Source: Saprospiraceae bacterium (GTDB lineage Bacteria; Bacteroidota; Bacteroidia; Chitinophagales; Saprospiraceae). Taken from it: DNA of 64,000 nt. The DNA lies in NCBI GenBank assembly GCA_020629035.1, contig JAHDEC010000011.1, positions 55,385-119,384 on the forward strand. Direction: 5' to 3'. Positions within the stretch are counted from its first letter, which is position 1. Every line of letters starts with the position of its first letter. Shown piece after piece: positions 35,850-45,755 of this stretch. Below the pieces are notes generated by a model that ran no database searches, was not told the DNA's origin, and worked only from the letters and a program-made list of their open reading frames with translations. A program made the position numbers and the translations under genes.

Positions 35850-38039
35850 ATGGGACAAAACTTGATTTACGCTATTCCAATATTTGGCTTGATAGCTTTA
35901 GCCTTCACATTTATTAAGTCTTCTTGGGTTTCTAAACAAGAAGTAGGAACAGACAAAATGGCTCGAATAAGTAAAAACATTGCAGATGGAGCAATGGCTT
36001 TCTTGAGAGCTGAATATAAAGTATTAGCAATTTTTGTAGTTGCGGTTGCCTTGCTTATGGCTTGGAGCGGAATGCAAGAAGGATCTTCAATGCTTGTGGC
36101 TGTATCATTCATCTTAGGAGCAATTTGTTCAGCACTTGCTGGTTTTATTGGGATGAAAGTTGCGACCAAAGCAAACGTTAGAACAACCAATGCAGCGAGA
36201 ACTAGTTTAGGCAAAGCACTTGAAGTAGCTTTTGCGGGTGGTTCTGTTATGGGTATGGGAGTTGTTGGATTAGGTATTCTAGGTTTAGGAACGCTTCTAT
36301 TTGTATACTCTTCTTTATGGGGATTTAGTACTACCGCTGAAATTTCTAAAGTAATTACTGTTATCACTGGTTTTTCATTTGGTGCATCTTCGATTGCATT
36401 GTTTGCAAGAGTAGGTGGAGGAATATATACAAAAGCAGCTGATGTAGGAGCAGATCTAGTGGGTAAGGTTGAAGCAGGAATTCCTGAAGATCACCCATTA
36501 AACCCTGCCACGATTGCGGACAATGTGGGTGATAACGTCGGTGATGTTGCTGGTATGGGAGCAGATTTATTTGAATCATATGTAGGTTCGATCATTGGTA
36601 CTATGGTTTTAGGAGCTGCTTTGATGACATCTACTGGATGGGGAGATAATTTTGGAGGTGTTTCGGCAGTGTTATTGCCATTAGTTCTTGCCTCATTAGG
36701 AATTATAACCTCAATCATAGGTACTTTTTTCGTGAAAGTAAAAGAAGGTGGAGATCCTCAAAAAGCATTAAATAGAGGAGAGTTTATTGCAGCCTTTATT
36801 ATGCTTGTAGTTACTTACTTATGTGTTACTTGGATGTTGCCAGAGTCTTGGAATTTTGAGGGAGTAGCTTATAAGTCTTGGGGTGTTTTTGTAGCAGTGC
36901 TTATTGGATTAGTTTCTGGTTTATTAATTGGAGTTGTGACAGAACATTACACAGGAACTGGTACTAAACCGGTTTTGTCTATTGTGAAACAATCGGTAAC
37001 TGGAGCAGCAACGAACATTATTGCAGGATTGGGTGTAGGAATGATTTCTACAGCAATCCCTATCATCATTTTGGCTGCGGCAATTATTGGAGCATATCAT
37101 TTTGCAGGTCTTTACGGAATTGCTATTGCAGCTGTAGGTATGCTTTCAAATACGGGTATTCAATTGGCAGTCGATGCCTATGGTCCTATTTCTGATAATG
37201 CAGGTGGTATTGCTGAAATGGCTGAATTACCAAAGGAAGTTAGACAAAGAACAGATAAATTAGATGCTGTAGGAAATACAACGGCAGCGATTGGTAAAGG
37301 TTTTGCCATCGGAAGTGCAGCATTGACAACTCTAGCATTATTTGCTGCATTTATTACAGCTTACAATGTGGCTAATCCAACTGATAAATTAACTGGGATT
37401 GATTTAATGAATCCTAAAGTAATGGCCGCACTTTTTGTGGGAGGAATGCTACCGTTTTTATTTTCAGCATTATCAATGAATGCAGTTGGAAGAGCCGCCA
37501 TGGATATGATTAAGGAAGTAAGACGTCAGTTCAAGGAAATTCCTGCATTGAAAGCCGCCTTGGCAGTAATGAAGAAGAACGAAGGAAAAGAAATGAGCGA
37601 CTGGTCTGATGCTGATAGAAATGTGTTTGATGCTGCTGATGGTTCAGCAGATTACGGTAAATGTGTAGAAATTTCTACGAAAGCATCTATTAGAGAAATG
37701 GTGTTGCCAGGAGTAATCGCTATTTCTTCTCCAGTATTAATGGGCTTTTTAGGTGGTGCTGAAATGTTAGGCGGTCTATTAGCAGGTGTTACTGTTTGTG
37801 GTGTTTTAATGGCCATCTTCCAATCAAATGCTGGTGGAGCATGGGATAACGCAAAGAAAATGTTCGAAGAGGGAGTAGAAATAGATGGAGAGATGCATTA
37901 TAAAGGATCGGATGCTCACAAAGCAACCGTTGTAGGTGATACCGTTGGTGATCCTTTTAAAGATACTTCAGGGCCATCATTAAACATTTTATTGAAATTG
38001 ATGTCTGTAGTTGCTTTAGTAATTGCACCTTTCTTATAG
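35850..38039 (+). CDS. hppA: membrane-bound ion-pumping pyrophosphatase, K+-dependent type
   Basis: 729 residues with about sixteen membrane helices. Hydrolyses pyrophosphate and pumps H+ or Na+ across the inner membrane. Active-site signatures present: '[19 protein letters not shown]', '[27 protein letters not shown]' (the DNVGDNVGD Mg-PPi site) and '[20 protein letters not shown]' at the C-terminus. The K+-switch position reads GNTT-A-A (Ala at about 479) instead of GNTT-K, placing it in the K+-dependent group by established family rules. Whether it moves Na+ or H+ is not decidable by eye. Own promoter and terminator: monocistronic. Confidence 0.95.
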   Translation: MGQNLIYAIPIFGLIALAFTFIKSSWVSKQEVGTDKMARISKNIADGAMAFLRAEYKVLAIFVVAVALLMAWSGMQEGSSMLVAVSFILGAICSALAGFIGMKVATKANVRTTNAARTSLGKALEVAFAGGSVMGMGVVGLGILGLGTLLFVYSSLWGFSTTAEISKVITVITGFSFGASSIALFARVGGGIYTKAADVGADLVGKVEAGIPEDHPLNPATIADNVGDNVGDVAGMGADLFESYVGSIIGTMVLGAALMTSTGWGDNFGGVSAVLLPLVLASLGIITSIIGTFFVKVKEGGDPQKALNRGEFIAAFIMLVVTYLCVTWMLPESWNFEGVAYKSWGVFVAVLIGLVSGLLIGVVTEHYTGTGTKPVLSIVKQSVTGAATNIIAGLGVGMISTAIPIIILAAAIIGAYHFAGLYGIAIAAVGMLSNTGIQLAVDAYGPISDNAGGIAEMAELPKEVRQRTDKLDAVGNTTAAIGKGFAIGSAALTTLALFAAFITAYNVANPTDKLTGIDLMNPKVMAALFVGGMLPFLFSALSMNAVGRAAMDMIKEVRRQFKEIPALKAALAVMKKNEGKEMSDWSDADRNVFDAADGSADYGKCVEISTKASIREMVLPGVIAISSPVLMGFLGGAEMLGGLLAGVTVCGVLMAIFQSNAGGAWDNAKKMFEEGVEIDGEMHYKGSDAHKATVVGDTVGDPFKDTSGPSLNILLKLMSVVALVIAPFL

Positions 38040-38070
38040 ACGAGAAAGACTAATCATAAAGATTTTTTAT

Positions 38071-38102
38071 GGAGACAAGCGCAAGTTTGTCTCCTTTTTT
38101 TT
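38071..38102 (+). terminator. intrinsic terminator of hppA
   Basis: GGAGACAA (38071-38078) pairs with TTGTCTCC (38087-38094), followed by eight T. It lies 31 nt after the hppA stop. Confidence 0.9.
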
Positions 38103-38132
38103 ATCTTAAGCCTAATCAATTATAACAACATC

Positions 38133-38922
38133 ATGAAATATCTATTTCAGCTTATCTTATTTTTCTTCTTTTTTACCAATGTTGCTTTTGCTTGTAGTTG
38201 TGAGAATGTCCCAAGTTTTTGCCAATCTACTGTGTACACTTCCGATCAAGAAACAGGGCTTGTTTTTCTAGGGGAGCTTCTCGAATCCGAACCTTGGGAA
38301 AATTGGGGAATTGCTAAAAAATTTAAAATTGTTGAAATTCTCTCTGGTGAGATTGTACTTCCTGAATCCCCATTAGCTAATGATATTGAATTTGAGAATA
38401 CAGCAGATGAAGTTTGGGTTTTATCAGGGGATGGTGGTACCTGTTTATATGGGATGGAGGATGATGGTTTAGCATTGTTTTCTGTGACTTATGGAGATTG
38501 GTTTGGTTACGTACCGAGTATCTGTTCTAATAATTATTTATCAGTAGATGTAAAACATGAATGTTTCAGGCTTAATATTAGATCCTTTCGAATGGGAAAC
38601 CATTGCTTATGATGAATTAATAACAATTATTAAGAGTGACGGATGTATAAGTTCAACAAACGATTTTGGAAAGGAAATGGAAGCGGGTTTAGAGTTACGT
38701 AGCTCCTTCTTTTCGTCCGAAATTTCTTTTAGTTTGTCCAATGTTTCGATCGAAGATTTAGAAGTGGAAGTTCTAAATGCAATGGGCCAAATGGTTATAT
38801 CTAAAAAGGTGGAGCAAAAAAATTATAATACAATATCGACCAATAAGTTATCCAATGGAATATACTTTCTCTCTTTTGTCAAAGACAGAAATCGATATTC
38901 AGTTAGGATCATAAAACAATGA
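38133..38922 (+). pseudogene. secreted protein with T9SS sorting domain, split by a frameshift
   Basis: Two overlapping frames make one gene. Frame 1 (38133-38612) starts with a signal peptide (about 1-20) and a Cys-rich opening 'ACSCENVPSFC', with a further pair of Cys near 'GGTCLYG' and 'SICSNNY'. At an AAAA run (38552-38555) the sequence of the expected protein moves to the next frame, which runs to 38922 and ends in a typical type IX secretion C-terminal domain ('EVEVLNAMGQMVISKKV', 'LSNGIYFLSF', ending VRIIKQ). Deleting one A joins the frames into an uninterrupted protein of about 262 residues. As it stands, the product would lack its sorting signal. Homopolymer sequencing error, real mutation or phase variation are all possible. 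Function unknown. Confidence 0.8.
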
Positions 38923-39046
38923 AATTAATGATCAAAATACCCATTTAATTTAGGGAGGCTAATGATTTATTGGCTTGAGTAAATCTTAATGTCTATTCTG
39001 TGTGGAAAGAGCATTTGGATCGTCATTAAATGGTTTATCTCATTAT

Positions 39047-40057
39047 TTATGTTCTTCCTATTATCCTTTTAAACAAGTTTTTATAGTTTTTTATAGGACC
39101 TCTTGGTTTTCCACTATAGTCGATTTGTATATTTTCCTCAGAAAGATTGTTTAGACTAAAACTTAGCGGATAGACGAATTCTGGTTTTCCAAAATAATTA
39201 ATCGGGCCATATTTTATCGCATAAATTTTGACTTCTCCATTTTCATTTTTTTTGACAAGTGGAAATTCTTGCGTATAATCCAAGTAATATTTTATTAATC
39301 TTTCATTCGAAATCTCTTTTAGAATTTCATTATCACTTTCAACAAATTCAAATTTGACTGGCGTCTTTTTGTCGAAAATGCTATAGGTGCTAAACTGATA
39401 CCCTTCTTCTTGTTTAACGATTCCATGCCACAAGAAAATGTTTAGGGGTGTGGGTGAGACTAAGATATCCTCATAGGCCATATTATCAGCATCAAGTTGA
39501 CTCTTGAAATGGTAATAAGCATGATTTTTAGATACTAATCCCAATAAAAGATAGCAGGTAGAAAAAATCAAGGAATATTTAATCGCATTGCTTTTTATTT
39601 TTTTTCTTGATTTTAATAGATGCATTAATATTCCACTGAATAGTATACCAGTATATACAGGTTCGAATACATGGATACTATTTAAAGAGAACAAATGATC
39701 GTCAAATGGACTTATCAGTTTAGTTCCATAGGTTGTAAACCAATCCAAGATTGAATGTGTAAAAATGCAGAGGAAGAATGCAAGATTCCATGTTTTCCTT
39801 GACTGCTTTCGTTTATAGATTCTATAGAATAATTCTCCTAGTAATAAACTAAGCACAATGGCCAAGCCAATTGAATGTGAGACACTTCTGTGGATGCTTA
39901 GAAATTCGATATCGTTAAAGAATGGAACAAGAAATACATCAAGATCGGGTAAAGTACCTGCAATAGCTCCTATCAACAAAGACTTTTTACCTATATCTTT
40001 TTCTTTTACTATTGCAAAAGTTGCTGCACCTAATAATCCCTGAGTGAGTGAGTCCAT
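39047..40057 (-). CDS. membrane-bound metal-dependent hydrolase (YdjM/DUF457-like)
   Basis: 336 residues, about five to six hydrophobic segments in the first half and a soluble C-terminal part from about 195. Family pattern: 'MDSLTQGLLGAATFAIV', 'GAIAGTLPDLDVFLVPF', 'IHRSVSHSIGLA' and 'FTHSILDWFTTYG', with His and Asp spaced as in the YdjM-type inner-membrane hydrolases. Substrate unknown. Divergent from the VIT/VWA gene. Confidence 0.85.
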   Translation of the reverse strand: MDSLTQGLLGAATFAIVKEKDIGKKSLLIGAIAGTLPDLDVFLVPFFNDIEFLSIHRSVSHSIGLAIVLSLLLGELFYRIYKRKQSRKTWNLAFFLCIFTHSILDWFTTYGTKLISPFDDHLFSLNSIHVFEPVYTGILFSGILMHLLKSRKKIKSNAIKYSLIFSTCYLLLGLVSKNHAYYHFKSQLDADNMAYEDILVSPTPLNIFLWHGIVKQEEGYQFSTYSIFDKKTPVKFEFVESDNEILKEISNERLIKYYLDYTQEFPLVKKNENGEVKIYAIKYGPINYFGKPEFVYPLSFSLNNLSEENIQIDYSGKPRGPIKNYKNLFKRIIGRT

Positions 40058-40210
40058 ATATATTAAACGAAATTATTTTTTATGAGGTATAATAATTCCT
40101 AACACATCATAACGAATATCTATTAACTAACTACACTTACTCATTCAGCCCTAAACAGGCTACAAATCAGGCATACCTTGGAAAATATTAATTCACCAAA
40201 AAAGGATGCT

Positions 40211-42412
40211 ATGAAAAATGTATGTTATTTAATCTGTCTACTTGTTTGTTTTACTAAACTGCAAGCACAGGAAAACGATCAAAACCAATCACCTTATTTT
40301 CAAGTGCTCACCGAAGGTATCTCAGCTTCTGATTTTCCCTTATTAAGCACGAAAGCTGATGTGCATATTACAGGTCCAGTAGCTGACGTGGAAGTATCGC
40401 AAACCTACCAAAATAAAGGTCAAGTACCTATGGAAGCAATTTATGTATTCCCACTCTCTACTCAAGCAGCAGTCTACCACATGGAAATGAAAATAGGCAG
40501 CAAGGTAATTGTAGCAGAAATACAAGAAAAACAACAAGCAAGACAAACTTACGAACGAGCTAAAAAGGAAGGAAAAACGGCTAGTCTATTAGAACAACAT
40601 AAACCGAATGTATTCCAGATGAATGTGGGCAACATAATGCCAGAAGAAACCATAGAAGTTTCTTTGCGCTACAACGAACTTTTAAAATCCAGCAACAAAA
40701 TATATGAATTTGTCTACCCTACAGTCGTAGGGCCAAGATTTGTCGGAAAAGAAGAGCAAGTAGATTACGCAAATAATCCCCACAGTAAAGCGGGTGTTGA
40801 CGCAGCATTTAACTTTGATATAGAAGTAAGCATGCATGGAAGCAAGAACATTGCTTTCAGCAATTGTAAAACACATAAAATTAATGCTCAGTTTATCAGT
40901 GGAGAAGAATATCTAATTCGCCTACATCCGGAAGAAAAAAAGGCTTCAAACCGTGACTTTATTCTTAGATACAGCTTTGCAAACGAAGAGTGGTCAAACA
41001 GCACCTTTTTATATGAAGAAAATGGGGAGAAATTCTTTTTGTCCATCATTGAACCGCCACAAAGAGAAAATGACCTGGAATTGGCTCCGAGAGAATACAT
41101 ATTTGTCATGGATGTTTCAGGTTCTATGACGGGTTTTCCACTAGATGTATCCAAAGAACTTATGCAAGATTTAGTGTGTAATCTTAACCCGTGGGATAAG
41201 TTTAATATCATGTTATTTGCGGGTGGATCCCAATTGATGTCCACCATGTCACTCTTGGCTACCCAGGAAAACATGGAAAAAGCAAACACATTTCTAAAAG
41301 ATGAAAGCCGCTATGGTGGAGGGACTCGACTCTTGCCAGCTATGGAGCAAGCACTTGGTCTTCCTACAGATGAAGCAATAAGCTCTAGATCGATTGTTGT
41401 GATCACTGATGGTTATGTAACAGTAGAAAAAGAAGTCTTTGATCTGATTTCCAACAATTTGGACAAAGCTAATATTTTCACTTTTGGTATTGGAAGCTCT
41501 GTTAATAGACACCTCATCGAAGGGATGGCTCACATAGGTAGGGGAGAACCACTAATTATTACAGACCTACAATACGCTAAAGCAAAAGCCCGAAAATTTA
41601 GAGAATATATCCAACGACCTATATTAAGTAATATTGAGATTGAGTTTTCAGGAATTGAAGTCTATGATGTTATCCCTAAAACAATCCCTGATTTATTAGC
41701 TGAAAGACCAGTTTATATATTCGGAAAATACAAAGGAGAAAATAAAGGCAAACTGAAGCTAAAGGCTAATAAAGGAAGGAAACGCTTTAAAACGTCACTC
41801 AATATTGAAACAAAAAATCTTAGCCCAGATCATCAAGCTATCAAATATTTGTGGGCACGAGAGCAAATTAAAAGTCTCGAATATCTAAATCACATAGAGC
41901 ATAACAGTGCTATAAAGAAGGAAATAACCAAATTAGGTTTAAACTATAATCTCTTGACTGAGCATACTTCTTTTGTGGGCGTAAATCATGAGGAAGTAGT
42001 TAATAATAACGGGAAAACGGTTAAAGTGAAACAAGTGCTTCCTATGCCTAAAGGAGTTACTAATCATGCCATTGGATTTAGTATGAACGTCGAGGAAGTT
42101 GTTGAAAATGGGACTAGTCAATCATCTTCCGTCTTATTTGTATCCATGGAAACAGAAAAAGGACAGTACTTTAATCAGTCACTACATCAGCTACTGACCA
42201 AACAAATAGTTTTTACTGAAGAAGAAAAAGCTTTTTTACAACACAATACATTAAGCCTAGATTATTTACATGGAACCGGCCAATGGATATTGAAAGATCG
42301 CAAAGGCTTGTTGACTAAAGCCTTTAAGGAACAATTCATCGAATTATTAAAGCTAGAAATGACTGACTTTACTCAATCAATGACCATTAAAATTGACTTC
42401 TTATGGGTTTAA
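40211..42412 (+). CDS. secreted VIT- and VWA-domain protein
   Basis: About 733 residues from ATG 40211 (MKNVCYLICL), chosen for its clean signal peptide ending around LQAQ; an ATG at 40178 is upstream. N-terminal VIT domain (about 35-165; 'ADVEVSQTYQNKGQVPMEAIYVFPL'), central VWA domain with complete MIDAS DVSGSMTG at about 301-308 and 'VITDGYV' around 398, then a beta-rich C-terminal third. VIT/VWA proteins bind metal and partner proteins at the cell surface; some proteobacterial ones are sortase substrates. No sortase or C-terminal sorting signal is seen here. The stop overlaps the start of the putative peptidase by 10 bp. Confidence 0.88.
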   Translation: MKNVCYLICLLVCFTKLQAQENDQNQSPYFQVLTEGISASDFPLLSTKADVHITGPVADVEVSQTYQNKGQVPMEAIYVFPLSTQAAVYHMEMKIGSKVIVAEIQEKQQARQTYERAKKEGKTASLLEQHKPNVFQMNVGNIMPEETIEVSLRYNELLKSSNKIYEFVYPTVVGPRFVGKEEQVDYANNPHSKAGVDAAFNFDIEVSMHGSKNIAFSNCKTHKINAQFISGEEYLIRLHPEEKKASNRDFILRYSFANEEWSNSTFLYEENGEKFFLSIIEPPQRENDLELAPREYIFVMDVSGSMTGFPLDVSKELMQDLVCNLNPWDKFNIMLFAGGSQLMSTMSLLATQENMEKANTFLKDESRYGGGTRLLPAMEQALGLPTDEAISSRSIVVITDGYVTVEKEVFDLISNNLDKANIFTFGIGSSVNRHLIEGMAHIGRGEPLIITDLQYAKAKARKFREYIQRPILSNIEIEFSGIEVYDVIPKTIPDLLAERPVYIFGKYKGENKGKLKLKANKGRKRFKTSLNIETKNLSPDHQAIKYLWAREQIKSLEYLNHIEHNSAIKKEITKLGLNYNLLTEHTSFVGVNHEEVVNNNGKTVKVKQVLPMPKGVTNHAIGFSMNVEEVVENGTSQSSSVLFVSMETEKGQYFNQSLHQLLTKQIVFTEEEKAFLQHNTLSLDYLHGTGQWILKDRKGLLTKAFKEQFIELLKLEMTDFTQSMTIKIDFLWV

Positions 42413-43443
42413 TAAAAGGCATATGTATGACGATTGGACTGCTTGGTAGTTCTGTATTTATATTTCTTATAAGTCAAGTAACATTAGAATCGAAGGACAA
42501 TATTGGACAAACTAATGAGGGAAAGTCAAGTGCTAAATCTATATGCTTTCTATTAGGTGAGGACAAACCTGGTTATGAATATTTCACCTTGGCAAAAGCG
42601 TATTATCTGAATGATGACGAGGACAAAACGGATGTGGTGGTTAATACTTGTCGATCGATCGAAGAAGTTATCCAATATCTAAATGAGCATAACAATCAAA
42701 ATCCATGGAGCACAATAGAAGTTGTGCTCCATGGTAATCCCTATTCAGGATTATCCACAAATATTAAAGATGGTGGATTGCGGGCGACACCAAAAAATTT
42801 GCTAAAAAGCACCCTGCTAAATGGTTTACCTAATTTGCAGACTGGTACAATAAATTCAGAAACGAAGATCAACTTTTGGGGATGTGGAATCGGTAAAAAT
42901 CCATTTATTAATATGGCTTTAGACACTTTCTTTAGTCTCGAAACAGGAGAAAAGCCAATCATTTATACTTCTCCCCACTTTGTGATTTTTAAACCGCAAG
43001 CAGGTGCGAGCACACCTAGAAAACTCAAAGCAAGTTATTGGCCATATATTTATAAAAGAGGATATCGACCATCCGAAAGTGTAATTGCACAAGCCATGAG
43101 GAAACAATATCCAGATGACACGATTCAATGGGAAAGTGCCATTAGAGAAACAGCAAATGACACATCGTTTTTAAATAACTCTTTCCACATTCCGGTTTCT
43201 TGGACGGTGATTTATGATCAAAAAGAAGATAGACCTAGTGTGTCAACAGAGGCTGAAAAATTAGCCTGGATTAATAGTCAACCAAGTTTGCTCGAAAAGA
43301 TTAGTGAGTTACAGATTCCAAAAAATAAATTTCACTGGACGGTCAATAAAATTATCCATACGAAGGAGGATGGAAGCAAAGTGCCGGCGATTAAAGCCAT
43401 CGGGATGGCTACCATATTATGTGTATTAGAAGAGACCATTTAA
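42403..43443 (+). CDS. membrane-anchored putative clan CD (caspase/CHAT-like) cysteine peptidase
   Basis: 346 residues. N-terminal membrane segment (about 9-27), then a soluble part. A hydrophobic strand ending in His-Gly ('IEVVLHGNPYSG', His110) is followed 51 residues later by another strand ending in 'INFWGCGIGKN' (Cys161). Strand-His-Gly and strand-x-Gly-Cys-Gly with about 50 residues between is the catalytic layout of clan CD peptidases (caspases, clostripain, gingipain, CHAT). The rest is not recognised: Tyr-rich section at 205-225, and two Trp-rich blocks near the C-terminus. It overlaps the VIT/VWA gene by 10 bp, so the two are translationally coupled. Peptidase function is inference from two motifs; no close family known to me. 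Confidence 0.55.
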   Translation: MGLIKGICMTIGLLGSSVFIFLISQVTLESKDNIGQTNEGKSSAKSICFLLGEDKPGYEYFTLAKAYYLNDDEDKTDVVVNTCRSIEEVIQYLNEHNNQNPWSTIEVVLHGNPYSGLSTNIKDGGLRATPKNLLKSTLLNGLPNLQTGTINSETKINFWGCGIGKNPFINMALDTFFSLETGEKPIIYTSPHFVIFKPQAGASTPRKLKASYWPYIYKRGYRPSESVIAQAMRKQYPDDTIQWESAIRETANDTSFLNNSFHIPVSWTVIYDQKEDRPSVSTEAEKLAWINSQPSLLEKISELQIPKNKFHWTVNKIIHTKEDGSKVPAIKAIGMATILCVLEETI

Positions 43444-44528
43444 TCCGAAACCGCCTGAGCAAGGAGTCTATGGAAATGATGGACACCTTGTTCTCTAGTT
43501 GGCGAAAAACGACCGCTTTGGTAATGGCGAGATTGCAATCCCCTGGCCACATTTTCGACTACTCGTTCGTCTTCCTGTTCCACCTTGTCCAGATCTCCAC
43601 TTGCTCCTGCGTACATCTTCGATGCATCGTATACATAGCTTAAAAATTGGACTTTAGTTTTTTGTGTACTTACAGGTATTACTCGATTAATTGATAATCC
43701 CCATGGGTAAAAATTGAACATCATATTAGGGAATAACCAAAAATAGTAGGCAGCTATCTGCTTGCCATAATCAATATGATCCTTAGGGAAATCAAAGCAA
43801 TTAGAAGCATCATCACTGAAGCCAATCTGCAGGTTTCCGTGTTCAAACAACAAAGTCTCATACTGACCATAATCTAAAACCTCATTGAGTCCCTCGTGAA
43901 CAAATGGAATATGAAAGCCCTCTAAGTAATTATCGCAATACAAGGCCCAGTGAGCATCTAGCTCATAATTTTTGGAAGCTGCACTATCAAAAGTGAAAGC
44001 ATTTAGGTCCAGAAACCCAAGCCGTTCATTCATTTTTTCCAATATTGGATTAAGATGGAAAGCCGGTTCCAGTCCTACAAAAATCCATGGTCCCCATTTA
44101 ACTAAGGGAAATGTTTTTAAGTGATCACAGGGTCTTGGAAAATTAAGTGCCTCTTTAAATTCAGGCATAAACTCCATATTTCCTTCTAAATCGAATCTGC
44201 GTCCATGATAATCACAAATAATGGATGTTTTTTTATTCGTTTTGTGGTCGACTAACAAATTAGCTCTGTGTGTGCAGACATTACTTAAACAACGGATCGA
44301 AGATTGGTCATTGACTAGTAATAATGGTTCTGGAAGGAAGTCTTGTATTAGTGATAGAGGTTTACAGTCTCCTTGGGTTTTTAGGTCTTTATCATCTCCG
44401 ATAAATTGCCATGCCTTTGAAAAGACATCCTCTTTAAGTTTATTAAAAAGATCTTTATCATTATAGAAATGTGCCGGCAGTGTTTCAGCTTTACGAATAT
44501 CCTTATCAACAAAAAAGGCTTTTCCCAT
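43440..44528 (-). CDS. Rieske-type aromatic ring-hydroxylating oxygenase, alpha subunit
   Basis: 362 residues, full-length alpha subunit. Rieske [2Fe-2S] ligands C85-T-H87 and C105-D-Y-H108. In the catalytic domain the non-heme iron motif is in 'CDNYLEGFHIPFVHEG' (Asn/Asp then two His). Related to choline/carnitine monooxygenase and other mononuclear-iron oxygenases; the substrate cannot be read. No reductase or ferredoxin gene is adjacent. It starts 17 nt after the Smr gene (same strand) and its end overlaps the convergent peptidase-like gene by 4 bp. Confidence 0.88.
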   Translation of the reverse strand: MGKAFFVDKDIRKAETLPAHFYNDKDLFNKLKEDVFSKAWQFIGDDKDLKTQGDCKPLSLIQDFLPEPLLLVNDQSSIRCLSNVCTHRANLLVDHKTNKKTSIICDYHGRRFDLEGNMEFMPEFKEALNFPRPCDHLKTFPLVKWGPWIFVGLEPAFHLNPILEKMNERLGFLDLNAFTFDSAASKNYELDAHWALYCDNYLEGFHIPFVHEGLNEVLDYGQYETLLFEHGNLQIGFSDDASNCFDFPKDHIDYGKQIAAYYFWLFPNMMFNFYPWGLSINRVIPVSTQKTKVQFLSYVYDASKMYAGASGDLDKVEQEDERVVENVARGLQSRHYQSGRFSPTREQGVHHFHRLLAQAVSD

Positions 44529-44545
44529 AGAGTACTTTGTGTTTC

Positions 44546-45049
44546 TTAAGTGTATTGGAATAGAACTTCTTGGGCTCCACCATTATTTTTTTCGATATAA
44601 AATTTGACTTGTGAATAACTTTTTAGCAAATGGATAACCTCATTTTTTAATTGGCCTTTTCCTTTCCCATGGATAATGGTCACGGATGCTCTTCGCCTAT
44701 TAATGGCTTGTTTAATATAGTTTTCGCAGGTTTTAACTTGGTAGTTTAATATTTGTATGGGATTAGCATGTTCTAGATCTGGACTGAGTTTTTCCATATG
44801 CAAATCGAGCGTATCATTAAATGCTTTTAAGGCCTTATATTTTTTTATAGGTTCTAGTGGTAGTGTTTTTTTTTCAGAGGGAGCTTGGTATTCTTGGACA
44901 TTTTTTAGGCTTGCTAGATATATCTTCCCTTCAGCTTTAATACGCAGTTTACCATTTTTAGCCAGTCCTTCGTAGGTACCTATACGACCACTAGAAATGA
45001 CTTGAAGCAGTTCACCAATCCATAAATTTTTAATATCAAGCCTAGCCAT
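44546..45049 (-). CDS. Smr-domain (MutS2 C-terminus-like) protein
   Basis: 167 residues. N-terminal beta-barrel-like part (about 5-55), then an Smr domain from about 80: 'TLDLHMEKL' (the LDLH motif) and 'ASVTIIHGKGKGQLKNEVIHLL' (the HGKG loop). Smr domains cut DNA or RNA, or bind collided ribosomes in MutS2-like proteins. The N-terminal part resembles DUF2027. Cytoplasmic. Upstream of the Rieske oxygenase with a 17-nt gap, though a functional relation is doubtful. Confidence 0.85.
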   Translation of the reverse strand: MARLDIKNLWIGELLQVISSGRIGTYEGLAKNGKLRIKAEGKIYLASLKNVQEYQAPSEKKTLPLEPIKKYKALKAFNDTLDLHMEKLSPDLEHANPIQILNYQVKTCENYIKQAINRRRASVTIIHGKGKGQLKNEVIHLLKSYSQVKFYIEKNNGGAQEVLFQYT

Positions 45050-45171
45050 TTAGAAATGTCTTTGGTTTATCATTTTATATATTATAAGATTTTTGCCAAT
45101 ATTATTAACCTAACTATAACACATTTGATGAATATATGTATGATATTTGTGGTATTAAATCTATAAAGAAT

Positions 45172-45696
45172 ATGCAAAGTATTTCAATTAAGCTTAAGAC
45201 ATTGTCTGTTTTGATGACACTTTTATTTTTTGTCTTAGGTAGTACCAATGTTATAGCTCAAGATAATTATACAGCAGAAAACGAAGGCTGGTTAGTAAAT
45301 ATTGATGAAGCTTATAAATTATCTCAAGAAACTGGAAAACCAATTTTAGCAAATTTCACAGGTAGTGACTGGTGTGGATGGTGTAAGCGTTTAACAGCTA
45401 GTGTTTTTGTGAAAGATGATTTCCAAAAGTGGGCTGATGAAAATGTAATCTTACTAGAATTAGATTACCCTAGAAGAAAAAAGCTTCCAGCAGATATTAA
45501 GCAACAAAATGCAAACCTACAAAGAGCCTTTAAGATTTCTGGTTATCCTACCGTTTGGGTTTTTGATTTAGATAAGGATGATGCTGGACAATTCCAGATA
45601 AGTGCTTTAGGAAAAACAGGTTACGCAAAAACACCTGGTGACTTTATTGGGGCTGTCGATCAAATGATAGCTAAAAGACCTGCAAGAGCAAATTAA
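45172..45696 (+). CDS. secreted thioredoxin-fold protein
   Basis: About 174 residues from ATG 45172 (MQSISIKLKT), which gives a clean signal peptide ending 'STNVIAQ'; an ATG at 45136 would add 12 residues. Thioredoxin fold with 'PILANFTGSDWCGWCKRL' (active-site Cys at about 68 and 71), and a cis-Pro in 'ISGYPTVWVFD'. The extra Trp in the WCGWCK site is characteristic of periplasmic thioredoxin-7/DUF255-like proteins. Probable disulphide or redox work in the periplasm. Monocistronic with its own terminator. Confidence 0.85.
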   Translation: MQSISIKLKTLSVLMTLLFFVLGSTNVIAQDNYTAENEGWLVNIDEAYKLSQETGKPILANFTGSDWCGWCKRLTASVFVKDDFQKWADENVILLELDYPRRKKLPADIKQQNANLQRAFKISGYPTVWVFDLDKDDAGQFQISALGKTGYAKTPGDFIGAVDQMIAKRPARAN

Positions 45697-45720
45697 TAAA
45701 GGAAACTTTAAAAGATAGAT

Positions 45721-45755
45721 AGTGCAAATAGACTTAGTTTATTTGCACTTTTTTT
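45721..45755 (+). terminator. intrinsic terminator after the thioredoxin gene
   Basis: AGTGCAAATA (45721-45730) and TATTTGCACT (45740-45749) form a perfect 10-bp stem, 9-nt loop, followed by T7. The T tract runs into the stop codon of the convergent decarboxylase gene. Confidence 0.9.

Noticed and set aside
42741..43128. Minus-strand open frames inside the putative peptidase gene
   Set aside because: No start context, and the plus-strand frame is coupled to the VIT/VWA gene; the antisense frames are shadows.
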